Shown here: positions 16,134 to 24,289 of the stretch, one piece after another | Position numbering within the stretch: position 1 is the stretch's first letter | Layout: the number at the start of each line of letters is the position of its first letter | Assembly (NCBI GenBank): GCA_020634375.1 | Contig: JACKBX010000004.1 | Coordinates: 186,001-250,000, forward strand | From: Ardenticatenaceae bacterium | GTDB taxonomy: Bacteria > Chloroflexota > Anaerolineae > Promineifilales > Promineifilaceae | DNA: 64,000 nt | Direction: 5' to 3' | Program-made: the position numbers and the translations under genes | Notes under the pieces: generated by a model | Told to the model about the DNA's origin: nothing | Databases searched by the model: none | Seen by the model: only the letters and a program-made list of their open reading frames with translations

Positions 16134-17288
16134 ATGAATGAACAAACACACTCGTTAATTCAAACGATTCACGACAGCCCTACGCAATTGATGCTGGTGG
16201 CTGCCGGAGCAGGTACATTGGCTCTATCCAACATTTTGGGTGTAGCTGGGGCCTCACGCACCTTATTGGAGGCATTGGTTCCCTACAGCGCCGCCGCTTT
16301 TGATGAATTTCTGAGCTATACGCCAGAACAATATGTGGCCCCCAAAACGGCGAAACTGTTGGCCGGGCGGGCACTAACTCGCGCCCGCTGGCTGCGGCAA
16401 GATGATGGCCCGGTGGTAGGGTTAGCTTGCACAGCCACTGTCGTCACAGACCGGCCCAAGCGAGGCGAACATCGCGCTTATATTGCCATGTGGCAGCCAG
16501 AGAAGATGATCTGCTTTGGTCTGCATTTGCAAAAAGGGGCGCGTGATCGCCAGGGTGAGGAAGGGCTGGTCAGTGGTGTGATGCTGCACGCCCTGGCTCA
16601 GGGATGCGGGGTGCCCAATGGCATTGTGTTTCCCCTGACGCATGGCGATGAGTTGGCAACGGATGTGCAGGATTTTACGATGGCGGCGCAACAGTTACAG
16701 CAAGAAACCATTCCGTTTTTTGGGGTGTTGGCGCATGGCGTGATTTGTGGGGAGGGAGAACGGCCGTCAGTCCTGCTACCGGGTGCATTTAATCCACTAC
16801 ATTCGGGACATTTGGGCATGGCGCGAGCGGCGGGCGAAGTGATGGGGCAGCGAATCGCATTCGAAGTATCGGCGGCTAATGTAGATAAGCCCCCTTTGGA
16901 ACCAGAGGTTTTGGTGGCGCGGTTGGCTCAGTTTGCCGGACGGTACGCCGTATATGCCACATATGCACCCACATTTTTGCAAAAGGCGCGGCTGTTTCCG
17001 GGGGTGACATTTGTGGTGGGGTTTGATACGGCCGTTCGCTTGCTGCACCCTCGATATTATCAAAACAGCGTCGAGCAAATGGAAGCTGCGTTAGCAGAAA
17101 TGGAGCAGCTAAGCTGCCGGTTTCTGGTGGCGGGGCGGGTGAATGGGGACGGCCGTTTTCAAGAGTTAACAGACTTGCCAATTCCCGCTCGCTACCAACA
17201 CCTGTTTCAAGCCATTCCCGGCGAATTATTCCGGGAAGACATTTCCAGCACCCATCTGCGAGCAACGGGACGCAAGGGAGCGCGTTGA
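16134..17288 (+). CDS. CinA-C-like domain fused to NadD-like nucleotidylyltransferase domain
   Basis: Residues 1-190 resemble the C-terminal domain of CinA (PncC, nicotinamide-mononucleotide deamidase): GVAGASRTLLEALVPYS and the central VGLACTATVVTDRPKRGEHRAYIA. Residues 213-384 form a cytidylyltransferase-like domain with LLPGAFNPLHSGHLGMA (GxFNPxHxGH at about 217) and the late ISSTHLR motif of NadD/NadM-type enzymes. The usual catalytic E-S-C-T-G-G of PncC is replaced by AGAGTLA, so deamidase activity is doubtful. The same order of domains is known from eukaryotic, including plant, proteins of unclear function. A role in NAD or nucleotide turnover is inferred. The protein is cytosolic. Confidence 0.82.
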   Translation: MNEQTHSLIQTIHDSPTQLMLVAAGAGTLALSNILGVAGASRTLLEALVPYSAAAFDEFLSYTPEQYVAPKTAKLLAGRALTRARWLRQDDGPVVGLACTATVVTDRPKRGEHRAYIAMWQPEKMICFGLHLQKGARDRQGEEGLVSGVMLHALAQGCGVPNGIVFPLTHGDELATDVQDFTMAAQQLQQETIPFFGVLAHGVICGEGERPSVLLPGAFNPLHSGHLGMARAAGEVMGQRIAFEVSAANVDKPPLEPEVLVARLAQFAGRYAVYATYAPTFLQKARLFPGVTFVVGFDTAVRLLHPRYYQNSVEQMEAALAEMEQLSCRFLVAGRVNGDGRFQELTDLPIPARYQHLFQAIPGELFREDISSTHLRATGRKGAR

Positions 17289-17350
17289 CCAATACCCAGT
17301 ATCAACTGCTTGCCGTTCACTGATTACGGGTTACTGCCTACTGATTACTT
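17289..17350. repeat. CAGTAA/TTACTG heptamer-like repeat array (copy 5)
   Basis: A degenerate array (CCAGTATCAACTG, TTCACTGATTACGG, GTTACTGCCTACTGATTACTT) fills the gap between two convergent genes. On the minus strand it encodes the last residues VISRQ and the TAA stop of the beta-helix gene. It is the most diverged of the intergenic copies. Confidence 0.78.
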
Positions 17351-18056
17351 TTTCTATACGACGAGAGGTCTGACGCAGTTTGATAATGCTGCGGCCAGGA
17401 TGGTACCCTTTACGCAAGCTAAGATTGGCGTAAATCAGGGTATCTGGCCCAACCAAACAGCCGGGATTGAGAACAGCATTACACCCAGTCTGCACATAAT
17501 CGCCCAAGATTGCGCCCAATTTAGCTAACCCGGTGTCGTACTCCTGCCCATCAATTGTGAGTTTGATGGACGGCCGTTTCCCAGTTTGTTCATCCTTCTC
17601 ACTCAAAATCCCCAGGTTGCTCAACTTTGTGCCCGCTCCCAAATTAACATGATGGCCCAACACACTGTCGCCCACGTAGTTAAAGTGGGGCGCGGCGGCA
17701 TTGGGCAAAAAGAGGCTGTTTTTTGTTTCACTGGCATGGCCTAAAATGCTGCCCGCCAACATGATGACATTTTCGCGCACAAAGGCACCATGCCGCACAA
17801 CTGCGCCAGGGCCAATGTAGGCAGGCCCATGCACATATGCGCCAGGCTCAATACGTGCCCCAGCAGAAATGTAAATGGGACGCTCACTCAGATAAGCTCC
17901 AGGATGTACCTCGCCAAGAATAGTCTGCTTCCCATCGGTCAAACGGAGAACCTGCTCACCGAGACGGGACAATACCTGCCACACAAATTCACAGTCTGCA
18001 AAAAATACGCCTATATCAGGATCAGAAAGGTTGAAAAAGTCGTTAGGCTGCAACAT
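17331..18056 (-). CDS. Left-handed beta-helix (LbH) nucleotidyl/acyltransferase-like protein, GlmU-related
   Basis: The protein has no N-terminal nucleotidyltransferase domain; nearly all of its 241 residues form hexapeptide repeats of a left-handed beta-helix (ISAGARIEPGAYVHGPAYIGPGAVVRHGAFVRENVIMLAGSILG), followed by GHHVNLGAGTKLSNLG and LGDYVQTGCNAVLNPGCLVGP. The pattern matches the C-terminal half of GlmU-like sugar-phosphate acetyltransferases, so acetyl or acyl transfer on a sugar nucleotide is the likely activity. An N-terminal segment (FFNLSDPDIGVFFADCEFVWQVL) lies outside the helix. Its C-terminal five codons and stop come from the repeat array. Carbonic-anhydrase-like LbH function is an alternative. 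Confidence 0.8.
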   Translation of the reverse strand: MLQPNDFFNLSDPDIGVFFADCEFVWQVLSRLGEQVLRLTDGKQTILGEVHPGAYLSERPIYISAGARIEPGAYVHGPAYIGPGAVVRHGAFVRENVIMLAGSILGHASETKNSLFLPNAAAPHFNYVGDSVLGHHVNLGAGTKLSNLGILSEKDEQTGKRPSIKLTIDGQEYDTGLAKLGAILGDYVQTGCNAVLNPGCLVGPDTLIYANLSLRKGYHPGRSIIKLRQTSRRIEKVISRQ

Positions 18057-18111
18057 AGGTTACACTCCACAGAAATATCTGTGAGGAACACACAATATCC
18101 TTAGCACAAGC

Positions 18112-18146
18112 AAAAAAAAAGGGCACGGGACCCGTGCCCTTTTTTA
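18112..18146. terminator. Bidirectional Rho-independent terminator
   Basis: The perfect dyad GGGCACGGGACCCGTGCCC (18121-18139) is preceded by nine A and followed by six T, so it works on either strand. It sits just after the SpoVS gene (minus strand) and just before the start side of the beta-helix gene, and should insulate the two minus-strand units. Confidence 0.92.
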
Positions 18147-18160
18147 TATAGTTTTCCTGA

Positions 18161-18424
18161 CTATGCTCGTGGCTCAACGACAATGCGTACGGCCGTTCGC
18201 TCCTGTCCATCAATATCTACTTCAACAAAAGAGGGATCACAAATGACGTGAACGTCCTCTTCTGCCAAATACCCTTTTGCGATTACAATCGCCTTGATAG
18301 CTTGATTGACAGCGCCAGCACCAATGGCCTGGACTTCTGCTCTCTGCAACTCACGAATCACTCCAGCAATAGCACCTGCTACAGCTGCCGTTCGAGAACG
18401 CGCAGATACTTTAATTACGTTCAT
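18161..18424 (-). CDS. spoVS: Stage V sporulation protein S family protein
   Basis: The 87-residue protein belongs to the SpoVS family, small Alba-like nucleic-acid-binding proteins found in many non-sporulating bacteria. MNVIKVSARSRTAAVAGAIAG, the central AIGAGAVNQAIKAIVIAKGYL and the closing VDIDGQERTAVRIVVEP are the family hallmarks, and length is exactly typical. A GGAGG site six bases upstream fixes the start, and a strong promoter (18494-18523) and terminator bracket it as a single-gene unit. In Bacillus it affects sporulation and septation; outside sporulating bacteria the role is unclear. No other sporulation gene appears in the window. Its neighbour upstream is the 700-bp AT-rich region. 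Confidence 0.93.
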   Translation of the reverse strand: MNVIKVSARSRTAAVAGAIAGVIRELQRAEVQAIGAGAVNQAIKAIVIAKGYLAEEDVHVICDPSFVEVDIDGQERTAVRIVVEPRA

Positions 18425-18493
18425 GCTTGGCCTCCAAGTCGCTCTAATGGTCTCTGTTTAGTTCACACAAGACGCATGGCGTAAGATTAACAA

Positions 18494-18523
18494 ATTCTAG
18501 TCAATTTCTCAAAGAATTGTCAA
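18494..18523 (-). promoter_or_regulatory. Sigma-70-type promoter for spoVS
   Basis: Read on the minus strand, TTGACA (18523-18518) is followed after 18 bases by TAGAAT (18499-18494), a perfect -35 and a five-of-six -10. The -10 lies about 70 bases before the SpoVS start codon. This is the best promoter match found in the window. Confidence 0.6.
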
Positions 18524-18540
18524 GCAAGTGTAGATAGTAT

Positions 18541-19068
18541 TACACATCTTCACATGCAGCAGAACTATCTAACCTTATAAAGTGTAACATGAAAAGTAAA
18601 AGTTGCCTCTACAAGCTCACTTTTTCACACCTGGAAAAGAAAGCCCCCTTGATGACGCACCCTACAAACTGTCTCGGTTTGTGGATAACTCCGCAAAACT
18701 TGTGGATAACTATCTTGTTTTGTGGAAAGTTTAGCAAAACTCATTCCCTTTACGCCACGCATCTTGTCTGTATTTAGGGGGATACCCCATACAACTTCCA
18801 TATATGCAGCCTTGGGACATGCGGCCTAATTTGTGCTTTATGCCCCAATTAAAACTATCCCCAATATTCAGAGCGGAATCAGAAAGCACGCTCAGCTATA
18901 TATGGGGGTGTAGAGAATAAATGCGGAATATTTTGCGACACATAGGCTTTTCCCCACATTTACACAAGCCTACTACAGCTACTAACTAAAATATATAGTT
19001 CCCTAATAACTATGATAACTTCTTAGTTATTAGGAAAGCCCACAAAGTAAAACTTAGGATAGATACTA
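18541..19068. other. Long AT-rich non-coding region with DnaA-box 9-mers and hairpins (candidate replication origin)
   Basis: No convincing gene is seen in the 695 bases between SpoVS and the gene at 19120; the only reading frames are short and lack ribosome-binding sites. Two exact DnaA boxes TGTGGATAA lie at 18680-18688 and 18701-18709, with a weaker TGTGGAAAG at 18721-18729, all in one orientation and spaced 20-21 bases. A further weak box (TTCCCCACA) is at 18950-18958. An 11-bp perfect stem (19002-19012 with 19024-19034) and AT-rich stretches follow. The region has no ACGGCCGT octamer. dnaA and dnaN are not nearby and gene direction does not diverge here, so the origin call is tentative. 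Confidence 0.4.
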
Positions 19069-19093
19069 AAAAGCCCCTTTTAAAAGGGGCTTT
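19068..19093 (-). terminator. Rho-independent terminator of the 19120 gene
   Basis: A perfect 24-base palindrome (19070-19093) built around AAAGCCCC and GGGGCTTT is followed on the minus strand by a run of five T. It lies 26 bases after the stop of the minus-strand gene at 19120. Confidence 0.88.
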
Positions 19094-19119
19094 AAAAAGA
19101 GAAGGTCATTCTACAAGTA

Positions 19120-19392
19120 TTAAATAAATTCTATGAGACCGAAACTTTCTTCCTCTACAGGGAGTGCCGCAATACGTACTTCACTCTCCTGCCCTATGTT
19201 CGAAACCAAGAGCAGGTTTTGTTGCCCGGCCCACTCTTCCCATAAATCACCACGGATGATTTTGAAACTACGCATAGCCCCAGTCGTGCCCAGCGCTCCC
19301 CCTTTTTCAATGTTGTATCCATTGAGGACGATTTGAGCCACAGCTTGTTTATTATGGGTATAGACTTGCAATATATCAGATAATTTATTCAC
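19120..19392 (-). CDS. Conserved-looking small protein, function unknown
   Basis: I do not recognise this 90-residue protein. It is soluble, slightly acidic, without signal peptide or membrane helix; notable stretches are LSDILQVYTHNKQAVAQIVLNGYN, a Gly-rich GGALGTTGAM, and an acidic C-terminus ALPVEEESFGLIEF. The case for a real gene is strong: a promoter-like pair (TTGCTT, 17 bases, TATACT) lies upstream, GAGAG precedes the ATG, and a clean terminator follows. It is thus an autonomous single-gene unit. It is AT-rich and free of the ACGGCCGT octamer. Trp-rich GDLWEEWAGQQN might be a protein-contact surface. Confidence 0.7.
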   Translation of the reverse strand: MNKLSDILQVYTHNKQAVAQIVLNGYNIEKGGALGTTGAMRSFKIIRGDLWEEWAGQQNLLLVSNIGQESEVRIAALPVEEESFGLIEFI

Positions 19393-19428
19393 ATGAAACT
19401 CTCTGCAAAGGCATTAACATTGACTTTC

Positions 19429-19457
19429 AGTATACGTTTTTTTCACGCGAGAAGCAA
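19429..19457 (-). promoter_or_regulatory. Putative promoter of the 19120 gene
   Basis: On the minus strand TTGCTT (19457-19452) and TATACT (19434-19429) are separated by 17 bases. The -10 matches five of six consensus bases and the -35 four of six. The element also lies just after the end of the site-2 protease gene, so it restarts transcription for the small gene. Confidence 0.45.
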
Positions 19458-19468
19458 TAAGGTTCCGA

Positions 19469-20593
19469 TTAAGAAATAATCTGGAGGGGGATGGGTGTAA
19501 ATACCAGAATGAAGATAATCAGCGTCATAATTGCCAAGGCGCGACGTTTGGGATCCAGTGGCGTTACATCATCAAGGGGTTCAGCGTGGTTACGGCCAAG
19601 AAAGTATAATAAGACTATCCATAGCCCCCACATGGTTGTCCCGGTGAAAATGACCAAGGCTCCCAGACCGATGAGAACCGGCCAGAAGAGCTGCCGGGCA
19701 CGACGGCCGAACAAAACGTATGCTACGTGACCACCGTCTAGCTGTCCCAAGGGGATGAGGTTTAGCCCGGTTACTAATAAGCCGACCCACCCGGCCCAGG
19801 CTACCTGGTTCAGATGCACATCAATGCCGTTGGGGGTGGGGAGCATTTGCCCGAATATGGCGATTTTGCTAACTGCATAGAGCAGCGAATTGCCTTCGAG
19901 TGTGATCATGCCGCCAGGCGGCACAGGGCCGATGGGGCCAACTTCAGAGGTTGCTAACCCGTAAATGAGAATAGGGAGAGCAACAATGAGGCCCGCAAGT
20001 GGGCCAGCCGCGCCGACATCAAAGAGGGCACGGCGGTTTTTGACGGGCGCTTTAAGCTGAATGAATGCGCCGAGTGTGCCAAAGAGAGATATGAAGGGTA
20101 GTGGAATGAAGTAGGGGAGGGTGACGGGCACTTTGTGGTAGCGGGCAGCAAAGTAGTGGCCCAATTCGTGTGCGCCGAGAATGAGTAAGATACTTAGGCT
20201 GAAAGGCCAGCCCTGCCAGATATTGAAGGTTTCTGCGCCATAGGATGCGCCGGTGAGCAGTGTGGAGAAGATGGTGGCGATGAACAGCAGCAGGTTGAGT
20301 ATCCAACGTGTGCGTGTGGGTTCAAATACGTGAGGGATGCCGATGAGGGCGATACGGCCGTTCCCCTCTCGAATCATCGGCGTGAACCCTTGCGCCTCAA
20401 AACGCAGGCGTAGTTCATCAAAACACTCGGCTGGGTCTTGTAAAAAGTGCCCACGAAAGCGCACATAACCAGGATGAGGCTGATCCAGGCTGGTATCGTA
20501 CACGGTAAACAAATCGGTGATGACATTGCGCAGCGCTTCCACCTTATCCAGGGGAACGACAGGTTGGTATGGGGTTTCTTGCATGGGCGGCAT
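19469..20593 (-). CDS. Site-2 protease family (M50) membrane metalloprotease
   Basis: A 374-residue intramembrane zinc protease. The zinc motif HELGH lies in LGAHELGHYFAARYHKVP within a hydrophobic helix, and the third ligand motif LDGGH in PLGQLDGGHVAYVLFG. About seven hydrophobic segments surround the site, and a soluble N-terminal domain of about 90 residues (VITDLFTVYDTSLDQPHPGYVRFRG) precedes them. This plan matches the bacterial/plant EGY1-like M50 group more than RseP, since no PDZ domain is present. The start codon overlaps the stop of the upstream 74-residue membrane protein as TAATG, so the two are coupled. The substrate is unknown. Confidence 0.9.
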   Translation of the reverse strand: MPPMQETPYQPVVPLDKVEALRNVITDLFTVYDTSLDQPHPGYVRFRGHFLQDPAECFDELRLRFEAQGFTPMIREGNGRIALIGIPHVFEPTRTRWILNLLLFIATIFSTLLTGASYGAETFNIWQGWPFSLSILLILGAHELGHYFAARYHKVPVTLPYFIPLPFISLFGTLGAFIQLKAPVKNRRALFDVGAAGPLAGLIVALPILIYGLATSEVGPIGPVPPGGMITLEGNSLLYAVSKIAIFGQMLPTPNGIDVHLNQVAWAGWVGLLVTGLNLIPLGQLDGGHVAYVLFGRRARQLFWPVLIGLGALVIFTGTTMWGLWIVLLYFLGRNHAEPLDDVTPLDPKRRALAIMTLIIFILVFTPIPLQIIS

Positions 20594-20817
20594 TACTCTT
20601 GCGTGGCGGTGTCGTCTTCTTCGTCATCGCCCCAACTAATGATCCAAATACATGCCCCGGCGACTAGAATGGTGACAACGATAAGCCAAAACCATTGCAT
20701 ACCCTGCAAGCCTACGTCACGGGCTTCAACGACCAACAGAATGACCATACCCAGCGCCAGCACAAACCAGGCTGTGAGATTGGGGTGGTGATTGATCCAA
20801 CTTTTGAATGAGTTCAT
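20593..20817 (-). CDS. Small two-helix membrane protein
   Basis: I do not recognise the family. The 74-residue product has two hydrophobic helices (LTAWFVLALGMVILLVVEA and WFWLIVVTILVAGACIWII) joined by a short loop, and an acidic tail GDDEEDDTATQE. It is translationally coupled to the site-2 protease (TAATG overlap) and follows the CoaE-GNAT gene by 26 bases, so all belong to one operon with ABC-F. A role as a partner or stabiliser of the protease is possible but only an inference from position. Confidence 0.72.
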   Translation of the reverse strand: MNSFKSWINHHPNLTAWFVLALGMVILLVVEARDVGLQGMQWFWLIVVTILVAGACIWIISWGDDEEDDTATQE

Positions 20818-20843
20818 GAGAATGTTAACTCCTCAGTTATTTG

Positions 20844-22244
20844 TTAAAGGGGATGGGTCACGCGTTCACGTAAGACTTTGATGACAAAGGTGCTGTTTTC
20901 TGGCTGCGATTCGCGGATGGCCGCATTCCATGTCGCTGGAAGTTTGTCTAGTTCAACGGCCGTATAACCGCGTTCAGCGACAAGCTGTGTCAGTACCTCC
21001 GGTGCATCAGCAGGCAGAAAGATGACGACGACTTCGCAAATATGTTCATCAGCAGAGGTTTCGATGCTGTCAAACATCGCTGTGCCCAACTCTCCGATGG
21101 CCTCTTGGGGGTGAAAATACAGTTCTGTCACTCGGCTGACAAGATTTTCGATGTTCCAGCCCACCACTGATTTAATTTCTGTTCCGGTTTGCCCGATAAA
21201 ATAGCTGCGTTCTCCCAGGGCTAATAGTAAATCGGCGCGTTTGAGCTTGACTGCGCCGTTTGTGGCTTTGTGGATTAGCAGCATGACCGAGGGGATGTCT
21301 GACGGCCGTGCGCGGCGTATTTCTGCGGTGTCCCCACTGCTGGCGGTTGTTTTGGGGGCAGGCTTCGCCTTCGCGGGAGGTGGTTTAGGTGTGGTGTCTG
21401 CTGTGGGCACGGCCGTTTCTTCGGCTGGCGCTGATTTGGCAATCGTCTTTCCCAGCCGCCGCTTCAGCGACTTGGGGATGGGACGGGACAACCCCATTGG
21501 TGATTCCTTCCTTTCTGGCGGCGCGGCAGGTTTGGTATCGGCTGCCTTTGCGGGGGAGGCTTGCACAAATTGTTCCAGCCCAGAATCGAGCGGGACATGT
21601 AGTTCGATAGGTGGCGCATCCGCTGGAGCAGGCAAGCGGTTCCAATGCAGGTTAAACAGCGTTTCCGTGTCGTGCATATAACCATCTGTATCAATCACCA
21701 CATCTGCCTGGGCGACCTTTTCCTCTTGGGGAGACTGTGCTTCAATGCGATGTGTTGCCATTTCTGGTGTCATTCCACGACAAATAATCAAGCGCTCCAA
21801 CTGCCGCTGCTTTTGGCAGCGCGTCACCCAGATTTGATGGCACATAGCAGCTATCGGCCCTTCAATCAGCTTGATGGCTTCAATAAAGATGACATTTTTA
21901 TCCGTTTCCTGCATTTGTTGGGCAATGGCAATACGCACGGAGGGGTGTACCATTTGCTCTAAATCGTGCAGCGCCGCCGGGTCATCAAACACTAATTTGC
22001 CCAGGGTTTTGCGGTTAATACGGCCGTTTGGCAAACGCACATCCGCCCCAAATGCAACGGCAATCGCCGCTTGCATATTGGGGTCAGTGTCCATCAGGTG
22101 ATGGACAATTTTATCCGCATCAATGATCAACGCCCCGCGTTCTTGCGCCAGGCGCATAATGGCCGACTTCCCGGTGGCAATATTGCCGGTGACGCCCACG
22201 ATTAGCTTTCCCGTTTGGGTGACGATACTGCTTTGCTCACTCAT
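20844..22244 (-). CDS. coaE: Dephospho-CoA kinase fused to a GNAT-like domain
   Basis: Residues 1-205 are dephospho-CoA kinase, the last step of CoA synthesis: P-loop VTGNIATGKSAIM, LIIDADKIVHHLM, and the DPAALHDLEQMVHPSVR region. A proline/alanine-rich linker (about 210-305, with ETAVPTADTTPKPPPAK written partly by an ACGGCCGT copy) leads to a C-terminal GNAT-fold domain (AEIRRARPSDIPSVMLLIHKAT ... SVVGWNIENLVSRVTELYFHP ... VAERGYTAVE). The kinase P-loop is slightly unusual (ATGKS rather than GSGKS). Joining a CoA-making enzyme to an acetyl-CoA-using fold is unusual; free CoaE enzymes are about 200 residues. It overlaps the ABC-F stop by eight bases. Confidence 0.88.
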   Translation of the reverse strand: MSEQSSIVTQTGKLIVGVTGNIATGKSAIMRLAQERGALIIDADKIVHHLMDTDPNMQAAIAVAFGADVRLPNGRINRKTLGKLVFDDPAALHDLEQMVHPSVRIAIAQQMQETDKNVIFIEAIKLIEGPIAAMCHQIWVTRCQKQRQLERLIICRGMTPEMATHRIEAQSPQEEKVAQADVVIDTDGYMHDTETLFNLHWNRLPAPADAPPIELHVPLDSGLEQFVQASPAKAADTKPAAPPERKESPMGLSRPIPKSLKRRLGKTIAKSAPAEETAVPTADTTPKPPPAKAKPAPKTTASSGDTAEIRRARPSDIPSVMLLIHKATNGAVKLKRADLLLALGERSYFIGQTGTEIKSVVGWNIENLVSRVTELYFHPQEAIGELGTAMFDSIETSADEHICEVVVIFLPADAPEVLTQLVAERGYTAVELDKLPATWNAAIRESQPENSTFVIKVLRERVTHPL

Positions 22245-24261
22245 GCAAGAACTCCCATTCTTCTAGCCGTTGTTCCAACTGTTTTTCGGTATCGGCATAT
22301 TCTATGCCCAGGGTTTGTATCTTGTCAAAAGCGCTGTCTTGCGCTGCCTGTTCCATGTCACGGGTAATTTGCGCCAACCGTGCCTCTAGTGCGGTGATGT
22401 TGGCCTCTAATTCATGCAGGGCGGCGGCGCGGCGGCGCTGCTCATTTTTGCTGAGTTGTGCGGGTTCGTCGGTGCCATGATTGGCGGGAACGGCCGTTTC
22501 CAGCACAGCCGCTTCCTTTTGTGCCAATATTTCTTGTTCCCGCTGCGCCAGATATTCCTGGTATGAGCCATTGAAGACGCGGAGACGCCCGTCCCGCAGT
22601 TCCCAAATTTGCGTTGCTAGTCTGTCTACCAAATAGCGGTCATGCGAGACCAGCAGCACCGTGCCGCCAAACGTCTCCAGCGTCGCTTGCAGCGCCTCTT
22701 GCGCCGGGATGTCCAGGTGATTGGTCGGCTCATCCAGCAGCAAAAAGTTCGCCTCATCTAACGTGAGGATGGCTAACGCTAGTCGGCTGCGCTCCCCACC
22801 GCTCAACGAACTGATGCGCTTGTACACATCATCCCCCTGAAAAAGGAAGCGTGCTAAATAGCTGCGAGCCTCGCCCAACAGCATGTTGCAATGGCGCAAA
22901 AACTCGTCCAGCACCGTCTCGTCAGGATGCAAATGCTCCTGTGTTTGCGAAAAGTAGCCGACGTTCAAGCTGGCTCCCAGCATCACATCGCCGGCGGCCG
23001 GAATCATTTCACTGAGGATGGTGCGTAGGAAGGTGGTTTTGCCTGTGCCATTGCCGCCAATGAGCGCGGCGCATTCCTGGCGATGCAGTTCGATGTCGTC
23101 AGCCATGAACAAGGGCGCGTGCCCCGGATAGCCAACCTGCAATTCGGTAGTACGCAGAATGATGTTGCCGCTGCGGTGAGACGGCCGTAACGACATATTC
23201 AACTCAGGCGGGCGGCGTGGGCTGCGCAGCGCGTGCAGTTGGGCATGCAGTTCATCTGGTGAACTGGCCGGCCGTCGCAAATCCAATCGGCTGGATACTT
23301 GCAGCCAACCCTTGCTAGATAACTGTGCGATCATGCCCAGCCCGCCCACACGAATCGCTTCCACTTCTCGCGCCAGGCGGCTCAGTTTTCCCTGCGCCAT
23401 TTGCGTGCGCTGCCCGGCAATGTTGCGGCGAATAAAATCTAACTCTTTGGCTGCCCGCTCTTTGAAGGTCGTAAATTCTTGCTCCAGCAGTTCCCAACGG
23501 TCATGGCGCTGCTGCACGTAAGCACTGTAGTTGCCGCGATACGTGGTCAGTCCAGCGCGGGTCATTTCCCATATGGTGTCCACCACTTTATCCAAAAAAT
23601 AGCGGTCGTGGCTGACGAGCAGCACCGCGCCATCCCAAATCTTTAACGCCCCTTCCAGCCATTCCACCGCCCCCACGTCGAGGTGGTTGGTTGGCTCGTC
23701 CAAAATGAGCAGGTTTGGCTTTTCTAGCAGCAGCCGCGCCAGCAGGGCACGGGTTTTTTGCCCGCCGCTCAGGTGTGTGAGGGGCATCTGCCAATCATCT
23801 GCGCTGAATCCCAGCCCGGTGAGGGTTTGTTTGATGCGAAGCTGGTAATCGTAGCCACCGGCCAATTCAAATTGCACTTGCAGGCTGCTATAGCGGCTGA
23901 GAAGCTCGTCGTCGGTTGTGCCCTCGGCCATTTGAATTTCCATTTCTCGTAATCGTGCTTCGTCGGCACGGAGGTCGGTGAAAGCTGCCAACATCTCCTC
24001 ATGCACGGTGTGGTCTTTGCCGGTGAATGCCTGGGATGATTCCTGGGTGAGGTAGCCAATGCGTGCGCCGCGTGCCAGGGTGACGGTTCCAGCGCTGGGT
24101 TGTGCCATTCCTGCCAGAATGAGTAGCAGCGTGGTTTTGCCAATGCCGTTTGGCCCGACGAGGCCGATTTTGCCGTTGTTGGGGACGCTGGCGGTGATGC
24201 CACTAAAGAGATCGAATGCGCCAAAGGATTGCCCCACGTAGGATGCTGTCAGTATTGCCAT
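22237..24261 (-). CDS. ABC-F family ATPase (ribosome-associated type)
   Basis: A soluble protein with two ATPase cassettes and no membrane domain, as in ABC-F proteins that act on the ribosome (EttA, Uup, YdiF or antibiotic-resistance types). Cassette 1: GLVGPNGIGKTTLL, LSGGQKTRALLARLL, LLILDEPTNHLD. Cassette 2: LIGGNGTGKTTFL, LSGGERSRLALAI, LLLDEPTNHLD. Between them is the ABC-F linker (WELLEQEFTTFKERAAKELDFIRRNIAGQRTQ), and residues 610-674 form a C-terminal coiled coil (LEANITALEARLAQITRDMEQ) typical of Uup/YdiF. The subgroup cannot be fixed. A hairpin upstream (24290-24320) lies in its leader. It heads the coaE-protease operon. Confidence 0.92.
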   Translation of the reverse strand: MAILTASYVGQSFGAFDLFSGITASVPNNGKIGLVGPNGIGKTTLLLILAGMAQPSAGTVTLARGARIGYLTQESSQAFTGKDHTVHEEMLAAFTDLRADEARLREMEIQMAEGTTDDELLSRYSSLQVQFELAGGYDYQLRIKQTLTGLGFSADDWQMPLTHLSGGQKTRALLARLLLEKPNLLILDEPTNHLDVGAVEWLEGALKIWDGAVLLVSHDRYFLDKVVDTIWEMTRAGLTTYRGNYSAYVQQRHDRWELLEQEFTTFKERAAKELDFIRRNIAGQRTQMAQGKLSRLAREVEAIRVGGLGMIAQLSSKGWLQVSSRLDLRRPASSPDELHAQLHALRSPRRPPELNMSLRPSHRSGNIILRTTELQVGYPGHAPLFMADDIELHRQECAALIGGNGTGKTTFLRTILSEMIPAAGDVMLGASLNVGYFSQTQEHLHPDETVLDEFLRHCNMLLGEARSYLARFLFQGDDVYKRISSLSGGERSRLALAILTLDEANFLLLDEPTNHLDIPAQEALQATLETFGGTVLLVSHDRYLVDRLATQIWELRDGRLRVFNGSYQEYLAQREQEILAQKEAAVLETAVPANHGTDEPAQLSKNEQRRRAAALHELEANITALEARLAQITRDMEQAAQDSAFDKIQTLGIEYADTEKQLEQRLEEWEFLHE

Positions 24262-24289
24262 GGGGCATGATTATACCGGATTGGAGGGA

